This document shows, in pieces, positions 20,519-30,516 of a stretch of 64,000 bases of DNA. A program made the position numbers and the translations under genes. The stretch's first letter is position 1. The number at the start of each line of letters is the position of its first letter. The stretch is from Limosilactobacillus sp. Its GTDB lineage: Bacteria > Bacillota > Bacilli > Lactobacillales > Lactobacillaceae. Where the stretch lies: the NCBI RefSeq assembly GCF_022651205.1, contig NZ_JALCQI010000002.1:58902-122901 (forward strand), given 5' to 3'. The notes beneath the pieces are model-generated. The model was not told the origin of the DNA. It did no database searches and worked only from the letters and a program-made list of their open reading frames with translations.

Positions 20519-23149
20519 ATGGCTAAAGATAAGAAAAATCTTGAAACTACAACACCTGTTGATAAAGAACAAGAAGCTCAAACAATGATTAACGATTTAG
20601 TAGAACGCAGTCAAAAGGCCTTTGACAAGTTACGTTACTATAACCAAGAGCAAGTTGATAAAATCTGTCAAGCAATGGCATTGGCAGCCGAAGAACACCA
20701 CATGGATTTAGCAGTAGATGCTGCTAACGAAACTGGCCGTGGTGTTGCCGAAGATAAGGCAATCAAAAACATTTACGCTAGTGAATACATTTGGAACAAT
20801 ATTCGTCACGATAAGACTGTTGGTATTATCAAGGATGATGACGAAGACCAAACAATCACAATTTCCGATCCTCTAGGAATTATTGCTGGGGTTGTTCCGG
20901 TTACTAACCCAACTTCAACCACAATCTTCAAGTCCATTATCTCTGCTAAGACGCGGAACACCATCATCTTCTCGTTCCACCCACAAGCACTTAATTCTTC
21001 TATCAATACTGCTAAAATCCTTCAAGAAGCTGCTGAAAAGGCCGGTGCTCCAAAGGACATGATTCAGTGGATTCCACAATGTAGTCTTGAAGCAACTAAC
21101 GCATTACTCCGTCACCCTAACATTGCTACCATCTTAGCAACTGGTGGTCCTGCATTAGTTAAGGCTGCTTATAGTTCAGGTAACCCTGCACTAGGTGTTG
21201 GTCCTGGTAACGGCCCTGCTTACATTGAAAAGACCGCTAACATTGCTCGTTCTGTTTACGACATTGTCCTTTCCAAGACCTTTGATAACGGAATGATTTG
21301 TGCAACTGAAAACTCCGTAGTTGTTGACGATGAAATTTACGACCAAGTAAAAGAAGAGTTCAAGAAGTGGAACTGTTACTTTGTTAAGCCAAATGAAATT
21401 GATACCTTCACTGAAGGATTCATCGACACTAAGCGTCACCAGGTACGGGGACCAATTGCCGGCCGTTCAGCTAACGCCATTGCCGAAATGTGTGGCTTAA
21501 AGGATGTTCCAGAACACACTAAAGTAATCATTGCTGAATATGAAGGAATCGGTGACGATTACCCACTATCAGCCGAAAAGCTTTCCCCAGTACTTACCAT
21601 GTATCGGGCAACTTCTCACGAAAACGCCTTCGATATTTGTCGGCAATTACTTCACTACGGTGGTGAAGGTCATACTGCTGCCATCCACACTCTTGATGAT
21701 GACTTGGCTACTAAGTACGGTCTTGAAATGCGTGCCTCACGGATCATCATTAACTCACCATCTGGTATCGGTGGAATTGGTAACATCTACAATAACATGA
21801 CACCATCCCTTACTCTTGGTACTGGTTCATACGGTGGTAACTCAGTATCACACAACGTTACAGACTGGGACCTCTTAAACATTAAGGTAATTGCTAAGCG
21901 TCGTGAAAACCGTCAATGGGTTAAGATTCCCCCAAAAGTATACTTTCAACGCAACTCACTAAAAGAATTGCGCGATATTCCTAACATCGACCGTGCTTTT
22001 ATCGTCACTGGTCCAGGAATGAGCAAGCGTGGTTACGTTCAACGAGTAATCGATGAATTGCGTTTACGTCAAAACGAAACTGCTTTCTTGGTATTCGATG
22101 ATGTTGAAGAAGATCCATCAACTAACACTGTTGAAAAAGGTGTTGCCATGATGAACGACTTCAAGCCAGACACAATCATCGCTCTCGGTGGTGGTTCACC
22201 AATGGATGCTGCTAAGGCAATGTGGATGTTCTACGAGCACCCAGAAACTTCCTGGTACGGTGTTATGCAAAAGTACCTTGATATCCGTAAGCGTGCTTAC
22301 CAAATCAAGAAGCCTACTAAGTCACAATTAATTGGAATTCCTACTACTTCTGGTACTGGTTCTGAAGTTACTCCATTTGCCGTAATCACCGATTCCAAGA
22401 CCCATGTTAAGTACCCACTTGCTGACTACGCATTAACTCCAAACATTGCGATTGTTGACTCACAATTCGTTGAAACTGTTCCTCCCAAGACCACTGCTTA
22501 CACGGGTTTGGACGTCCTTTGTCACGCTACTGAATCATATGTTTCAGTAATGGCAACTGATTACACTCGTGGTTGGTCACTCCAAACTATCAAAGGGGTG
22601 ATGGAATATCTTCCTAGCTCTGTAAAGGGTGATAAGCTTGCTCGGCGGAAGATGCATGACTTCTCAACAATGGCCGGAATGGCATTCGGTCAAGCATTTC
22701 TTGGAATTAACCACTCCCTTGCTCACAAAATGGGTGGAGCATTCGGCCTTCCTCACGGTTTGCTAATTGCGATTGCTCTTCCACAAGTTATCCGCTTTAA
22801 TGCTAAGCGTCCACAAAAACTTGCTCTCTGGCCTCACTACGAGACTTTCCACGCAACTAAGGACTATGCTGATATTGCTCGTTTCATCGGTCTCCAAGGG
22901 AACTCTGATGAAGAGTTAGCTGAAGCATACGCTAAGAAGGTTATCGAATTAGCTCACGCTTGTGGCGTTAAATTAAGCCTTAAAGACAATGGCGTTAGTC
23001 GTGAAGACTTTGACAAAGTAGTTGATCAGCTTGCTGTCCTCGCTTACGAAGACCAATGTACAACCACTAACCCGGTTGAACCACTAGTAAGTCAACTTAA
23101 GGAACTCCTTGAACGTTGCTACGAAGGTACTGGTGTAGAAAACGACTAA
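20519..23149 (+). CDS. adhE: bifunctional acetaldehyde-CoA/alcohol dehydrogenase
   Basis: 876 aa; N-terminal aldehyde DH and C-terminal Fe-ADH (GGGSPMDAAKAMW, GIPTTSGTGSEVTPFAVI). Confidence 0.97.
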   Translation: MAKDKKNLETTTPVDKEQEAQTMINDLVERSQKAFDKLRYYNQEQVDKICQAMALAAEEHHMDLAVDAANETGRGVAEDKAIKNIYASEYIWNNIRHDKTVGIIKDDDEDQTITISDPLGIIAGVVPVTNPTSTTIFKSIISAKTRNTIIFSFHPQALNSSINTAKILQEAAEKAGAPKDMIQWIPQCSLEATNALLRHPNIATILATGGPALVKAAYSSGNPALGVGPGNGPAYIEKTANIARSVYDIVLSKTFDNGMICATENSVVVDDEIYDQVKEEFKKWNCYFVKPNEIDTFTEGFIDTKRHQVRGPIAGRSANAIAEMCGLKDVPEHTKVIIAEYEGIGDDYPLSAEKLSPVLTMYRATSHENAFDICRQLLHYGGEGHTAAIHTLDDDLATKYGLEMRASRIIINSPSGIGGIGNIYNNMTPSLTLGTGSYGGNSVSHNVTDWDLLNIKVIAKRRENRQWVKIPPKVYFQRNSLKELRDIPNIDRAFIVTGPGMSKRGYVQRVIDELRLRQNETAFLVFDDVEEDPSTNTVEKGVAMMNDFKPDTIIALGGGSPMDAAKAMWMFYEHPETSWYGVMQKYLDIRKRAYQIKKPTKSQLIGIPTTSGTGSEVTPFAVITDSKTHVKYPLADYALTPNIAIVDSQFVETVPPKTTAYTGLDVLCHATESYVSVMATDYTRGWSLQTIKGVMEYLPSSVKGDKLARRKMHDFSTMAGMAFGQAFLGINHSLAHKMGGAFGLPHGLLIAIALPQVIRFNAKRPQKLALWPHYETFHATKDYADIARFIGLQGNSDEELAEAYAKKVIELAHACGVKLSLKDNGVSREDFDKVVDQLAVLAYEDQCTTTNPVEPLVSQLKELLERCYEGTGVEND

Positions 23150-23229
23150 ACTAGAACTACTAATTCTACTAACATAAATAAGCAGTCCAGATTGACATTC
23201 AGTCTTTCGGGGCTGCTTTAAATTTAAGG

Positions 23230-23292
23230 AAAAGAGGAGGGCGTGACAGCTGCTATCTATAACTTGCTTCTGTCAGGTCCTCTTCTCTTTGT
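23230..23292. terminator. convergent terminator hairpin
   Basis: aaaagaggagggcgtgacag ... ctgtcaggtcctcttctcttt between adhE and the metal-binding protein. Confidence 0.65.
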
Positions 23293-23325
23293 AATAAATA
23301 ATTTAAGCTCTTTTATAATGAAAGT

Positions 23326-24231
23326 TTACTGCTGTTGAATGGATGATAATTCTTCATACTGCTTCATCATCCATTCAGTATAGGTCATTTTTTGGTTTGG
23401 CTTTGTCTCAGTAACCTTAAGGACTGGAACATTATTCTTTTTAGCTAACTTAACCAGGTTCTTAACCGTGTGACCAGTTGCCTGGGTGTTATCTACAAAG
23501 AAAGCAATCTTGTGCTTCTTAATTGCATTTTGGATTTGTGCAATATCCTTAGGTGAAGGATCAGTTCCTTCTTCAATTGCCTTTTCAAAGTGTTGATCCA
23601 TTACCTTGTAGCCAAGATTTTCCAGTGCGTAGTCAAAGACGGGTTCGCTGACCGCAACTTCCTTCTTTTGTGGATTTACTTGGCTCTTGACTTGAGCAAT
23701 CTTTTGGTCAAGTTGGCTTAATGATGCAACATACTTCTTTGCATTTTGTTTGTAATAGTCAGCATGTTGAGGATCAATTTTACCATAATCCTTAGCTAAC
23801 TTATTAGCGAGCTTCTTCATGGTATTTGGTTGATACCAGATATGTTCATTATCGCCAACTTTTTTACCCATCATTGAACCAACATTAACTACCTTAATGT
23901 TCTTTTTATTATCGCTTGACTTAACTAGCTTATTCATCCAATGGTCGTAACCAATCCCGTTTTCAATCACAACATTAGCGTGTTCAACCTGTGATGCTTG
24001 CTTAATACCGGGCTTATAGTCATGGGGATCAACAGAGGAATTGTTAATAAAGGAAGTAACCTTCCCTTGATTACCAGCAACCGCTTTGGCGACTTCTCCA
24101 TAAAAATTAAGTCCCGTAACTACTTTAATTGGCTTTTGACTATTAGCACTTATAGAATGAGTCATCACTAACGGTAAAACCAGCATTAACGATAACCCAA
24201 CTATTACAAGTTTCTTAAGAAAATTCTTCAT
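23326..24231 (-). CDS. metal (Zn/Mn) ABC transporter substrate-binding lipoprotein, ZnuA/AdcA-like
   Basis: IKVVTGLNFYGEVAKAVAGNQGKVTSFINNSSVDPHDYKPGIKQASQVEHANVVIENGIGYDHWM; no permease/ATPase adjacent. Confidence 0.88.
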   Translation of the reverse strand: MKNFLKKLVIVGLSLMLVLPLVMTHSISANSQKPIKVVTGLNFYGEVAKAVAGNQGKVTSFINNSSVDPHDYKPGIKQASQVEHANVVIENGIGYDHWMNKLVKSSDNKKNIKVVNVGSMMGKKVGDNEHIWYQPNTMKKLANKLAKDYGKIDPQHADYYKQNAKKYVASLSQLDQKIAQVKSQVNPQKKEVAVSEPVFDYALENLGYKVMDQHFEKAIEEGTDPSPKDIAQIQNAIKKHKIAFFVDNTQATGHTVKNLVKLAKKNNVPVLKVTETKPNQKMTYTEWMMKQYEELSSIQQQ

Positions 24232-24246
24232 TTTCTTCCTCCTTAA

Positions 24247-24261
24247 TCGTAATGATTACTA
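24247..24261. promoter_or_regulatory. Zur-like operator
   Basis: TCGTAATGATTACTA, near-perfect 7-1-7 dyad, 16 nt upstream of the start codon. Confidence 0.6.
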
Positions 24262-24374
24262 TTATCATCAGTAAATATATTAAACACTCCTTACTAAAAA
24301 TGCAAGACCTTTTTGAATAAGCAATTTAAAAAGCCTTAGCACTAGGATTTCCCTAATACTAAGGCCAATTAATT

Positions 24375-25139
24375 TTATTGAACTGCTTTGATATTAATCA
24401 CCGAATTATCGCCATCGGTCGCTTCCAGGCGAAGGAGGTTTGCTGCTGAATCGTTTTGTCGAAGATCTTCCGTACCATGATCAACACCATCTAATTTATT
24501 ATCACCGTCAACGGTATGAAGAATAAAGCCATCGGCATGAGAGTCAATAACCTTATTATCACCATCAGCAGTTTTAACGGTGTAATGCCCTTTAAACACT
24601 GTCCTATGACTAGTAAAATCGCCATCCCCAATGGTCGTCCGGCCACCTTCAACTGATAATTGATTGTAAATAACGTTACCATCTGCAACGTTAACATCGA
24701 CACCATTTAAGTCAACGTTATTAATTTCTAAATCGCCATCAACAACTTCAATCTTACCCGAGATTTTGGTCCCCTTTGGTACAGTAATAACTAAGGTATT
24801 ATCACCATCATCACGATTAAAAAAGGTTCCATGCCCATATTTTTGGGTAATCGTTGCTACTTTTCCAGCAAACTTAACCTTTGGGGCTTGAGTATTAGTT
24901 CCTTGATACCGAATTGAAAATTTCTTCCCGGTCTTTAACATCACGTTGGCATCAGGCACATTAAGGTCCAGTTCAGAAAATTCTTGATGACTACTTAATT
25001 GCTTGGTAATCCGATGGCTAATCTCTGGAGTATAACCATTAAAATGGACGTTCTTTACCCCATGCCCAGCAAAGCCAATTCCCATTAAAATAATTCCTAC
25101 AACTAGAATTCCCAGACTAATCTTGAACATTCTTTTCAT
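24375..25139 (-). CDS. DUF4097-type beta-helix/adhesin-like protein
   Basis: Repeated GDG/DGD(N) motifs (VVDGDLEINNVDLNGVDVNVADGNV, TADGDNKVIDSHADG). Confidence 0.75.
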   Translation of the reverse strand: MKRMFKISLGILVVGIILMGIGFAGHGVKNVHFNGYTPEISHRITKQLSSHQEFSELDLNVPDANVMLKTGKKFSIRYQGTNTQAPKVKFAGKVATITQKYGHGTFFNRDDGDNTLVITVPKGTKISGKIEVVDGDLEINNVDLNGVDVNVADGNVIYNQLSVEGGRTTIGDGDFTSHRTVFKGHYTVKTADGDNKVIDSHADGFILHTVDGDNKLDGVDHGTEDLRQNDSAANLLRLEATDGDNSVINIKAVQ

Positions 25140-25752
25140 GACGTTGAGCCCTCCTCTGAAGTAGTTTTTGGTAAATATACTTGGACAGGTTAGCAATTGC
25201 CTGAGTTAGCCAGCGAATAATCCAATAGCCCAGTGGTATGCAAAGTAACAAGAAGCCAAGCATGGCTATCCCAGTACCCAGATAAAAGATCCCAGTCATC
25301 GGTGCAGTAACAATTACCCCGACTCCCGTATAGAAAAGAACACCGGTTGCAAAGAAGAGGCCCACTAACGTACCGAGGATTCCAATTCCAATACCAAACA
25401 CCGCTGCAAAAGCCGCAAAGAGGACCATTAATGCTCCTAAGCTTAAGGCAAAAGTAATTGGTGAGGTAATAATTGCAACTAAGACCAACCAAAAGACCCG
25501 CCAATTAGAATGTGGAGAAGCTGTTCGCCCTTGCTTCACTTCCTCATCATTAGCTTTGATTGAGTAGTCCGCTAAAATCTTATGACTCAGTTGACGGGGG
25601 TTCCCTAATTCATGAATAATTTGCTGGTAATTGTCATACCCAGCGTCCTCAATGTATTCATTATAAAAATCTAAGGCATCCTGACGTTCATCATCCGTTA
25701 ACGGTGCCAAATACTTTTCTAGCTCTGAAATGTATTTTTGACGAGCTTCCAT
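25117..25752 (-). CDS. DUF1700 family membrane protein
   Basis: Cytosolic N-term (YISELEKYLAPLTDDERQDALDFYNEYIEDAG) followed by TM helices; PadR operon partner. Confidence 0.8.
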   Translation of the reverse strand: MEARQKYISELEKYLAPLTDDERQDALDFYNEYIEDAGYDNYQQIIHELGNPRQLSHKILADYSIKANDEEVKQGRTASPHSNWRVFWLVLVAIITSPITFALSLGALMVLFAAFAAVFGIGIGILGTLVGLFFATGVLFYTGVGVIVTAPMTGIFYLGTGIAMLGFLLLCIPLGYWIIRWLTQAIANLSKYIYQKLLQRRAQRHEKNVQD

Positions 25753-26072
25753 TATTCTTCTCCACCTTTCCGATAAAATATTCGGTCTAAGTTTTCTTTA
25801 TACTCCTTCCAGAGTTGTAATATTTCTGTTAAACGCTGTTCCCCGGTATCCGTGATTTGATAATATCGCCGGTTTCGTCCCTGAAACGGTTTATCATACG
25901 TTGTTAAGTCACCATTCTTTTTCAATCGACGCAGGACCGGATACATTGTTGATTCAGAAATATCAATTACATTTCTCACCCGTTGCGTTAATGCATAACC
26001 ATAGTAGTCATCCTGCTTCAGGATTGCTAATACAAGTCCATCAAGGAGTTCAGCAGTTATTTGGATCTTCAT
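25752..26072 (-). CDS. PadR family transcriptional regulator
   Basis: MKIQITAELLDGLVLAILKQDDYYGYALTQRVRNVIDISESTMYPVLRRLKKNGDL. Confidence 0.92.
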   Translation of the reverse strand: MKIQITAELLDGLVLAILKQDDYYGYALTQRVRNVIDISESTMYPVLRRLKKNGDLTTYDKPFQGRNRRYYQITDTGEQRLTEILQLWKEYKENLDRIFYRKGGEE

Positions 26073-26237
26073 TTTATTTTCCTCCTTAACTCGTCTAATA
26101 TTATACATGATATAATATTAGACGTAAGGACATATTTTAATTATAATTAAATTCACAACGAACTTATTTTTGCTAACTATTAATTTGTTAGAATATAGGT
26201 TACATAAGTCGTAATTAGTTAAAGGGAGGCACAGCAC

Positions 26238-26612
26238 ATGATAAAAGAATTCAAAGAGTTTATTGCACGGGGAAATGTTATCGATATGGCCGTCGGGATT
26301 ATCGTTGGGGCAGCATTTACCTCAATTGTTAAATCCCTCGTTAATAACCTGATTAACCCCTTAATCGGTATTTTTATCGGTCGAATTGATCTCTCAAATC
26401 TTGTTTGGCAAGTCGGCGATGCACAGTTCAAATATGGGAGTTTCCTAAACTCAGTGATTAACTTCCTAATTATTTCTTTTGTTGTCTTCTTGATGGTTAA
26501 GATTATTAATCGTTTCCGAAAGAAAAAGGAAGAAGAAACCCCAGCCCCTAGTGAAGAGGTTCAGTATTTAAAAGAAATTACCGAACTCTTAAAAAAGCAA
26601 AATAATAATTAA
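26238..26612 (+). CDS. mscL: large-conductance mechanosensitive channel
   Basis: MIKEFKEFIARGNVIDMAVGIIVGAAFTSIVKSLVNNLINPLIG. Confidence 0.96.
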   Translation: MIKEFKEFIARGNVIDMAVGIIVGAAFTSIVKSLVNNLINPLIGIFIGRIDLSNLVWQVGDAQFKYGSFLNSVINFLIISFVVFLMVKIINRFRKKKEEETPAPSEEVQYLKEITELLKKQNNN

Positions 26613-26613
26613 A

Positions 26614-26674
26614 AAATAACTTCTCGTCAATAAGTATAATTATTTTCGACGAGAAGTTATTATTTTTATTATTA
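26614..26674 (+). terminator. terminator after mscL
   Basis: aaataacttctcgtc...gacgagaagttattattttt. Confidence 0.75.
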
Positions 26675-26705
26675 ACTTATTGTTGGAACTATTAGCCCTA
26701 TGCTG

Positions 26706-26858
26706 TTAATATAAAGCTAAGGGGGAAGCAGTAAGTGAGGTGGTCCTTGGCAGAATGAAAGTAATTAATCTAACCATATCGTTAACTGTAGAGGAATCTT
26801 TACTACCCACACTCAATAATTGCCAGCCAGATTGGCTACCATAAACTTGAAATAACAT
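26706..26858 (-). CDS. small ORF, 50 aa, unknown
   Basis: GGGAGGAGATATC-ATG context; MLFQVYGSQSGWQLLSVGSKDSSTVNDMVRLITFILPRTTSLTASPLALY. Confidence 0.4.
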   Translation of the reverse strand: MLFQVYGSQSGWQLLSVGSKDSSTVNDMVRLITFILPRTTSLTASPLALY

Positions 26859-27063
26859 GATATCTCCTCCCAATATTATTGTTAGCGGTTACATTACCAC
26901 TAATTTTATTTTATCGGAGGGCAAAAGAGATACCAAACCCATTTTTGCACATTTATCTTATAGAAAGACACTCATAAACAATGATCGGATTTAGCGATAA
27001 ATATTTAAAAAAGAAAAAAGCCGGGAATAATCCCAGCTTTTTAAATTTATATTTGAAGTTAGA

Positions 27064-27429
27064 CTACTTAAGGGTAACAGTAGCACCAGCGGCTTCAAGC
27101 TTTTCCTTGATGTCGTTAGCTTCGTCTTCCTTAACGTCTTCCTTGATTGCTGAAGGAGCACCGTCAACAAGGTCCTTAGCATCCTTAAGGCCAACACCAG
27201 TGATGTCCTTAACAGCCTTGATAACCTTAACCTTAGCGGCACCTGGTTCAGTCAATTCAACAGTGAAGCTGTCCTTAGCAGCAGCGTCGCCACCAGCAGC
27301 ACCTGCAGCTGCAACTGGAGCAGCTGCAGAAACGTCGAATTCGTCTTCGATAGCCTTAACAAGATCGTTAAGGTCAGAAATTGATGCTTCCTTTAATGAA
27401 GCAATGATAGCATCCTTATCAAAAGCCAT
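27064..27429 (-). CDS. rplL: 50S ribosomal protein L7/L12
   Basis: Ala-rich hinge and [29 protein letters not shown]. Confidence 0.97.
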   Translation of the reverse strand: MAFDKDAIIASLKEASISDLNDLVKAIEDEFDVSAAAPVAAAGAAGGDAAAKDSFTVELTEPGAAKVKVIKAVKDITGVGLKDAKDLVDGAPSAIKEDVKEDEANDIKEKLEAAGATVTLK

Positions 27430-27492
27430 GATTATATTCCTCCAATATTTAGGTAATTAATTTTAATTTGATAATATATGGTAATACGACAA

Positions 27493-27993
27493 TTATGCGG
27501 CTTCGTTTTCCTTGTCGGCAACGGCCTTGACTGCACGAGCAATCTTCCGCATTGGGTCTTGCAATGCAGATGCAAGTATTGACAACAGATCTTCACGACT
27601 AGGCATAGTAGCGTATTCGTTAATTTCATCGAGGGTCTTAACACTCTTTTCGATGAAACCACCCTTGATTTCAAGAGCGTCGTGGTCATCGGCGAAATTC
27701 TTCAAGATCTTAGCTGGGGCAATTGGGTCTTCGTTAGAGAAGGCAACAGCAGTTGGGCCAACAAAAGTATCACGAAGGTCTTCGTAGTCAGTACCTTCAA
27801 CGGCACGGTCAAGAATCTTGTTCTTGATAACTGACATCTTAACACCGGCATCACGAAGTTGCTTACGCAAGTCAGTAACTTCAGCAACAGTTAAACCACG
27901 GTAATCAACAACGATAGCTGATTCAGCATTGTTAATCAATTCAACGGTTTGCTTAACAATTTCAGCTTTCTTAGCAATAGCTGCTTCACTCAT
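27493..27993 (-). CDS. rplJ: 50S ribosomal protein L10
   Basis: [36 protein letters not shown]. Confidence 0.97.
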   Translation of the reverse strand: MSEAAIAKKAEIVKQTVELINNAESAIVVDYRGLTVAEVTDLRKQLRDAGVKMSVIKNKILDRAVEGTDYEDLRDTFVGPTAVAFSNEDPIAPAKILKNFADDHDALEIKGGFIEKSVKTLDEINEYATMPSREDLLSILASALQDPMRKIARAVKAVADKENEAA

Positions 27994-28027
27994 GAATTTT
28001 CACCTCCTGCAATGTAGTTTGATCGGA

Positions 28028-28140
28028 TTTATAAAAAAATCCCTATGACCGCAGACATAGAGAAGGAACTTAATTCTTCCTCGGCAGGCATACGATTAAG
28101 GCTTTCGCCACCTGAGTCTTAGGCAGAGTCATATTTAATC
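28028..28140 (-). promoter_or_regulatory. ribosomal protein L10 leader
   Basis: 5'UTR of rplJ with GACTCAGGTGGCGAAAGCCTTAATCGTATGCCTGCCGAGG and AGACATAGGGATTTTTTT-type terminal hairpin. Confidence 0.75.
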
Positions 28141-28264
28141 AACTTTAGTAGTATAACATCTTCGTTTTTCCTTGTAAAGGATAACTCGAATTTTATTCAG
28201 ATAGCTGAAGAGAAAGGAGGTGTTGTACAATTAAACTATTAACTGCTTGAAGGAGCTTAAATAT

Positions 28265-29203
28265 ATGAAAGATCATGGCCTATTACTTGTTAACCTTGGC
28301 TCACCTGCTAAACCAACGACACCAGCCGTCAAAAAATATTTACGTGAATTTCTCGGCGATCATAATGTGGTCGAAATGCCCGCCGCTATCTGGAAGCCAC
28401 TATTGAACGGGATTATCCTGCCAATGCGTTCTTGGCGTTCTGCGACATTTTATCGTGATTGCTGGCTAGAGAACGGTTCACCATTAATTGTTAATACAGC
28501 TAATTTAACCAAAAAAGTTCAGGAACTATTACCTAACTGGGTGGTTAAGATGGCAATGACATATGGGGAACCTAGCATCGGCGACACCCTTCGTCAAATG
28601 AAGAAAGAATGCAAGCAAATTATTGTTCTTTCTTTATTCCCCCATTTCACCCAAAGCACTACTCAATCCATCATCGATCAAGTCAAAGCGGTTGATCCAA
28701 CATTGCCAATTATTGACCGCTTTGCTGATGAAGATGACTACCTCGACGTTCTTAGCCAACATATTCAGGAGGAGTGGGATCAAAAAGATTACGATCTGCT
28801 AATCATTTCCTATCACGGCATTCCAGTTTCCATGGTCAAACATGGGGATCCCTATCAGGATGAAACCGAACGAACAACAAAAGAGCTTCGTAAACGCCTA
28901 GACATCCCCCAAGCCAAAATTAAAATGGCTTACCAATCAAAGTTTGGACCAATGCCCTGGCTGAAACCATATCTTAAAAACACCCTCCTCCAATCTGCCC
29001 AACTCGGTAAAAGAAATATCTTAATCGTTGCACCTTCATTTGTTACCGACTGCTTAGAAACAATTGAAGAAAATTCAGTGCAAAATTATCAAGCATTTCG
29101 TGAGAATGGCGGGGATATTCTTGATGTCGTTCCGTCCCTCAATGATAACATCAAGTTTGCCAACTTTCTTGCTAACCTTGCTCAGGAGCGATTAGATCAA
29201 TGA
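28265..29203 (+). CDS. hemH: ferrochelatase / coproporphyrin ferrochelatase
   Basis: GLLLVNLGSPAKPTTPAVKKYLREFLGDHNVVEMP; YDLLIISYHGIPVS; FVTDCLETIEE. Confidence 0.93.
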   Translation: MKDHGLLLVNLGSPAKPTTPAVKKYLREFLGDHNVVEMPAAIWKPLLNGIILPMRSWRSATFYRDCWLENGSPLIVNTANLTKKVQELLPNWVVKMAMTYGEPSIGDTLRQMKKECKQIIVLSLFPHFTQSTTQSIIDQVKAVDPTLPIIDRFADEDDYLDVLSQHIQEEWDQKDYDLLIISYHGIPVSMVKHGDPYQDETERTTKELRKRLDIPQAKIKMAYQSKFGPMPWLKPYLKNTLLQSAQLGKRNILIVAPSFVTDCLETIEENSVQNYQAFRENGGDILDVVPSLNDNIKFANFLANLAQERLDQ

Positions 29204-30504
29204 AAAAGAAAAGCTTAGACGAAATTAATGGTAGTGTTGCCGTCCCCACCGTCTATCAATCAGCATTCTGGCTAAAGTTCCTGGCATATAGTGGTCCAGG
29301 TGCTCTCGTTGCCGTTGGCTATATGGATCCGGGTAATTGGCTGACATCTTTGGCCGGTGGCGGTCAGTATGGATATTCCTTACTCAGCGTCCTTCTTATT
29401 TCAATTGTCGTTGCAATGGTCATGCAATCATTGTCAATCAAACTTGGCGTCGTTACCAGAACGGATCTCGCACAAGCAATTGCAAACCGGGTTCCGAAAC
29501 CTGTCCGAATCGGCTTATGGCTATTAAACGAACTTGCTATGATGGCAACTGATCTGACTGGAGTGGTAGGGACTTCAATTGCACTCTACCTCCTATTTCA
29601 TCTGCCACTAATAGTCGGCATCTTCCTCACGGTTGCTGACGTTCTGATCGTTCTTCTGTTTTTACGCTTTGGGATCCGGCGAGTTGAATCTATTGTCCTC
29701 TTCACGATCCTAATAGTTGGGAGCATCTTTGCAATCGAGGTTTGTCGCGCCCATCCCCACTGGACAGCAATCTTAACGGGATTAATGCCCCAAACACAGA
29801 TAATCACGAATCATTCAGAACTTCTCTTAAGTTTGGGAATCATTGGGGCAACGATCATGCCTCATAACATTTACCTTCATTCTGCATTGGCCCAAAGTCG
29901 ACGATACGATGAACATGACCCCGCCCAAGTTACTGAAACCCTTAAATTTGCCAACTGGGACTCAGTCATTCACCTGTTTGCGGCATTAATTGTAAACGCA
30001 CTTCTCCTAATTTTAGGTGGGACGCTTTTTTACCATACTGCAACCTTAAATAGTCTTGCTGACGTTTTTTACGGATTAAGGGATCATCAAATTGTTGGTA
30101 CCTTAGCTAGCCCATTAATGAGCTGGTTATTTGGCTTTGCTCTCCTCATCACGGGATTGATCTCGTCAATAACGAGCACATTAGCGGGGCAGATCGTTAT
30201 GGAAGGTTATATCAATATCCGTCTCCCATTATGGAAACGACGGTTACTTACCCGTTTTGTTACTTTGATTCCTATTATCATTATTGGCTGCTTAGTTCGC
30301 TTTAATGAACAACAGTTTGAACAATTAATTATCTACGCCCAGATTATTCTAAGTATTGCCCTGCCATTTACTCTTTTTCCCTTAATTGCAATCACTAGTG
30401 ATCCAAAACTTATGGGAACCCATGCCAATCATCTTTGGCAAGCAATTATTGAATATGCCTTGGTTACCCTTTTAACCGGACTAAACTTAATGGCACTATT
30501 TTAG
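29200..30504 (+). CDS. mntH: Nramp-family divalent metal (Mn/Fe) transporter
   Basis: YSGPGALVAVGYMDPGNWLTSLAGG; IIGATIMPHNIYLHSAL. Confidence 0.94.
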   Translation: MKKKSLDEINGSVAVPTVYQSAFWLKFLAYSGPGALVAVGYMDPGNWLTSLAGGGQYGYSLLSVLLISIVVAMVMQSLSIKLGVVTRTDLAQAIANRVPKPVRIGLWLLNELAMMATDLTGVVGTSIALYLLFHLPLIVGIFLTVADVLIVLLFLRFGIRRVESIVLFTILIVGSIFAIEVCRAHPHWTAILTGLMPQTQIITNHSELLLSLGIIGATIMPHNIYLHSALAQSRRYDEHDPAQVTETLKFANWDSVIHLFAALIVNALLLILGGTLFYHTATLNSLADVFYGLRDHQIVGTLASPLMSWLFGFALLITGLISSITSTLAGQIVMEGYINIRLPLWKRRLLTRFVTLIPIIIIGCLVRFNEQQFEQLIIYAQIILSIALPFTLFPLIAITSDPKLMGTHANHLWQAIIEYALVTLLTGLNLMALF

Positions 30505-30516
30505 GAGATTAAAAAT

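Noticed and set aside
26981-27460. 159-aa + strand ORF (MIGFSDKYLKKKKAGNNPSFLNLYLK...[19 protein letters not shown])
   Set aside because: Exactly antisense to rplL; low-complexity Ser/Ala mirror of a conserved ribosomal gene.
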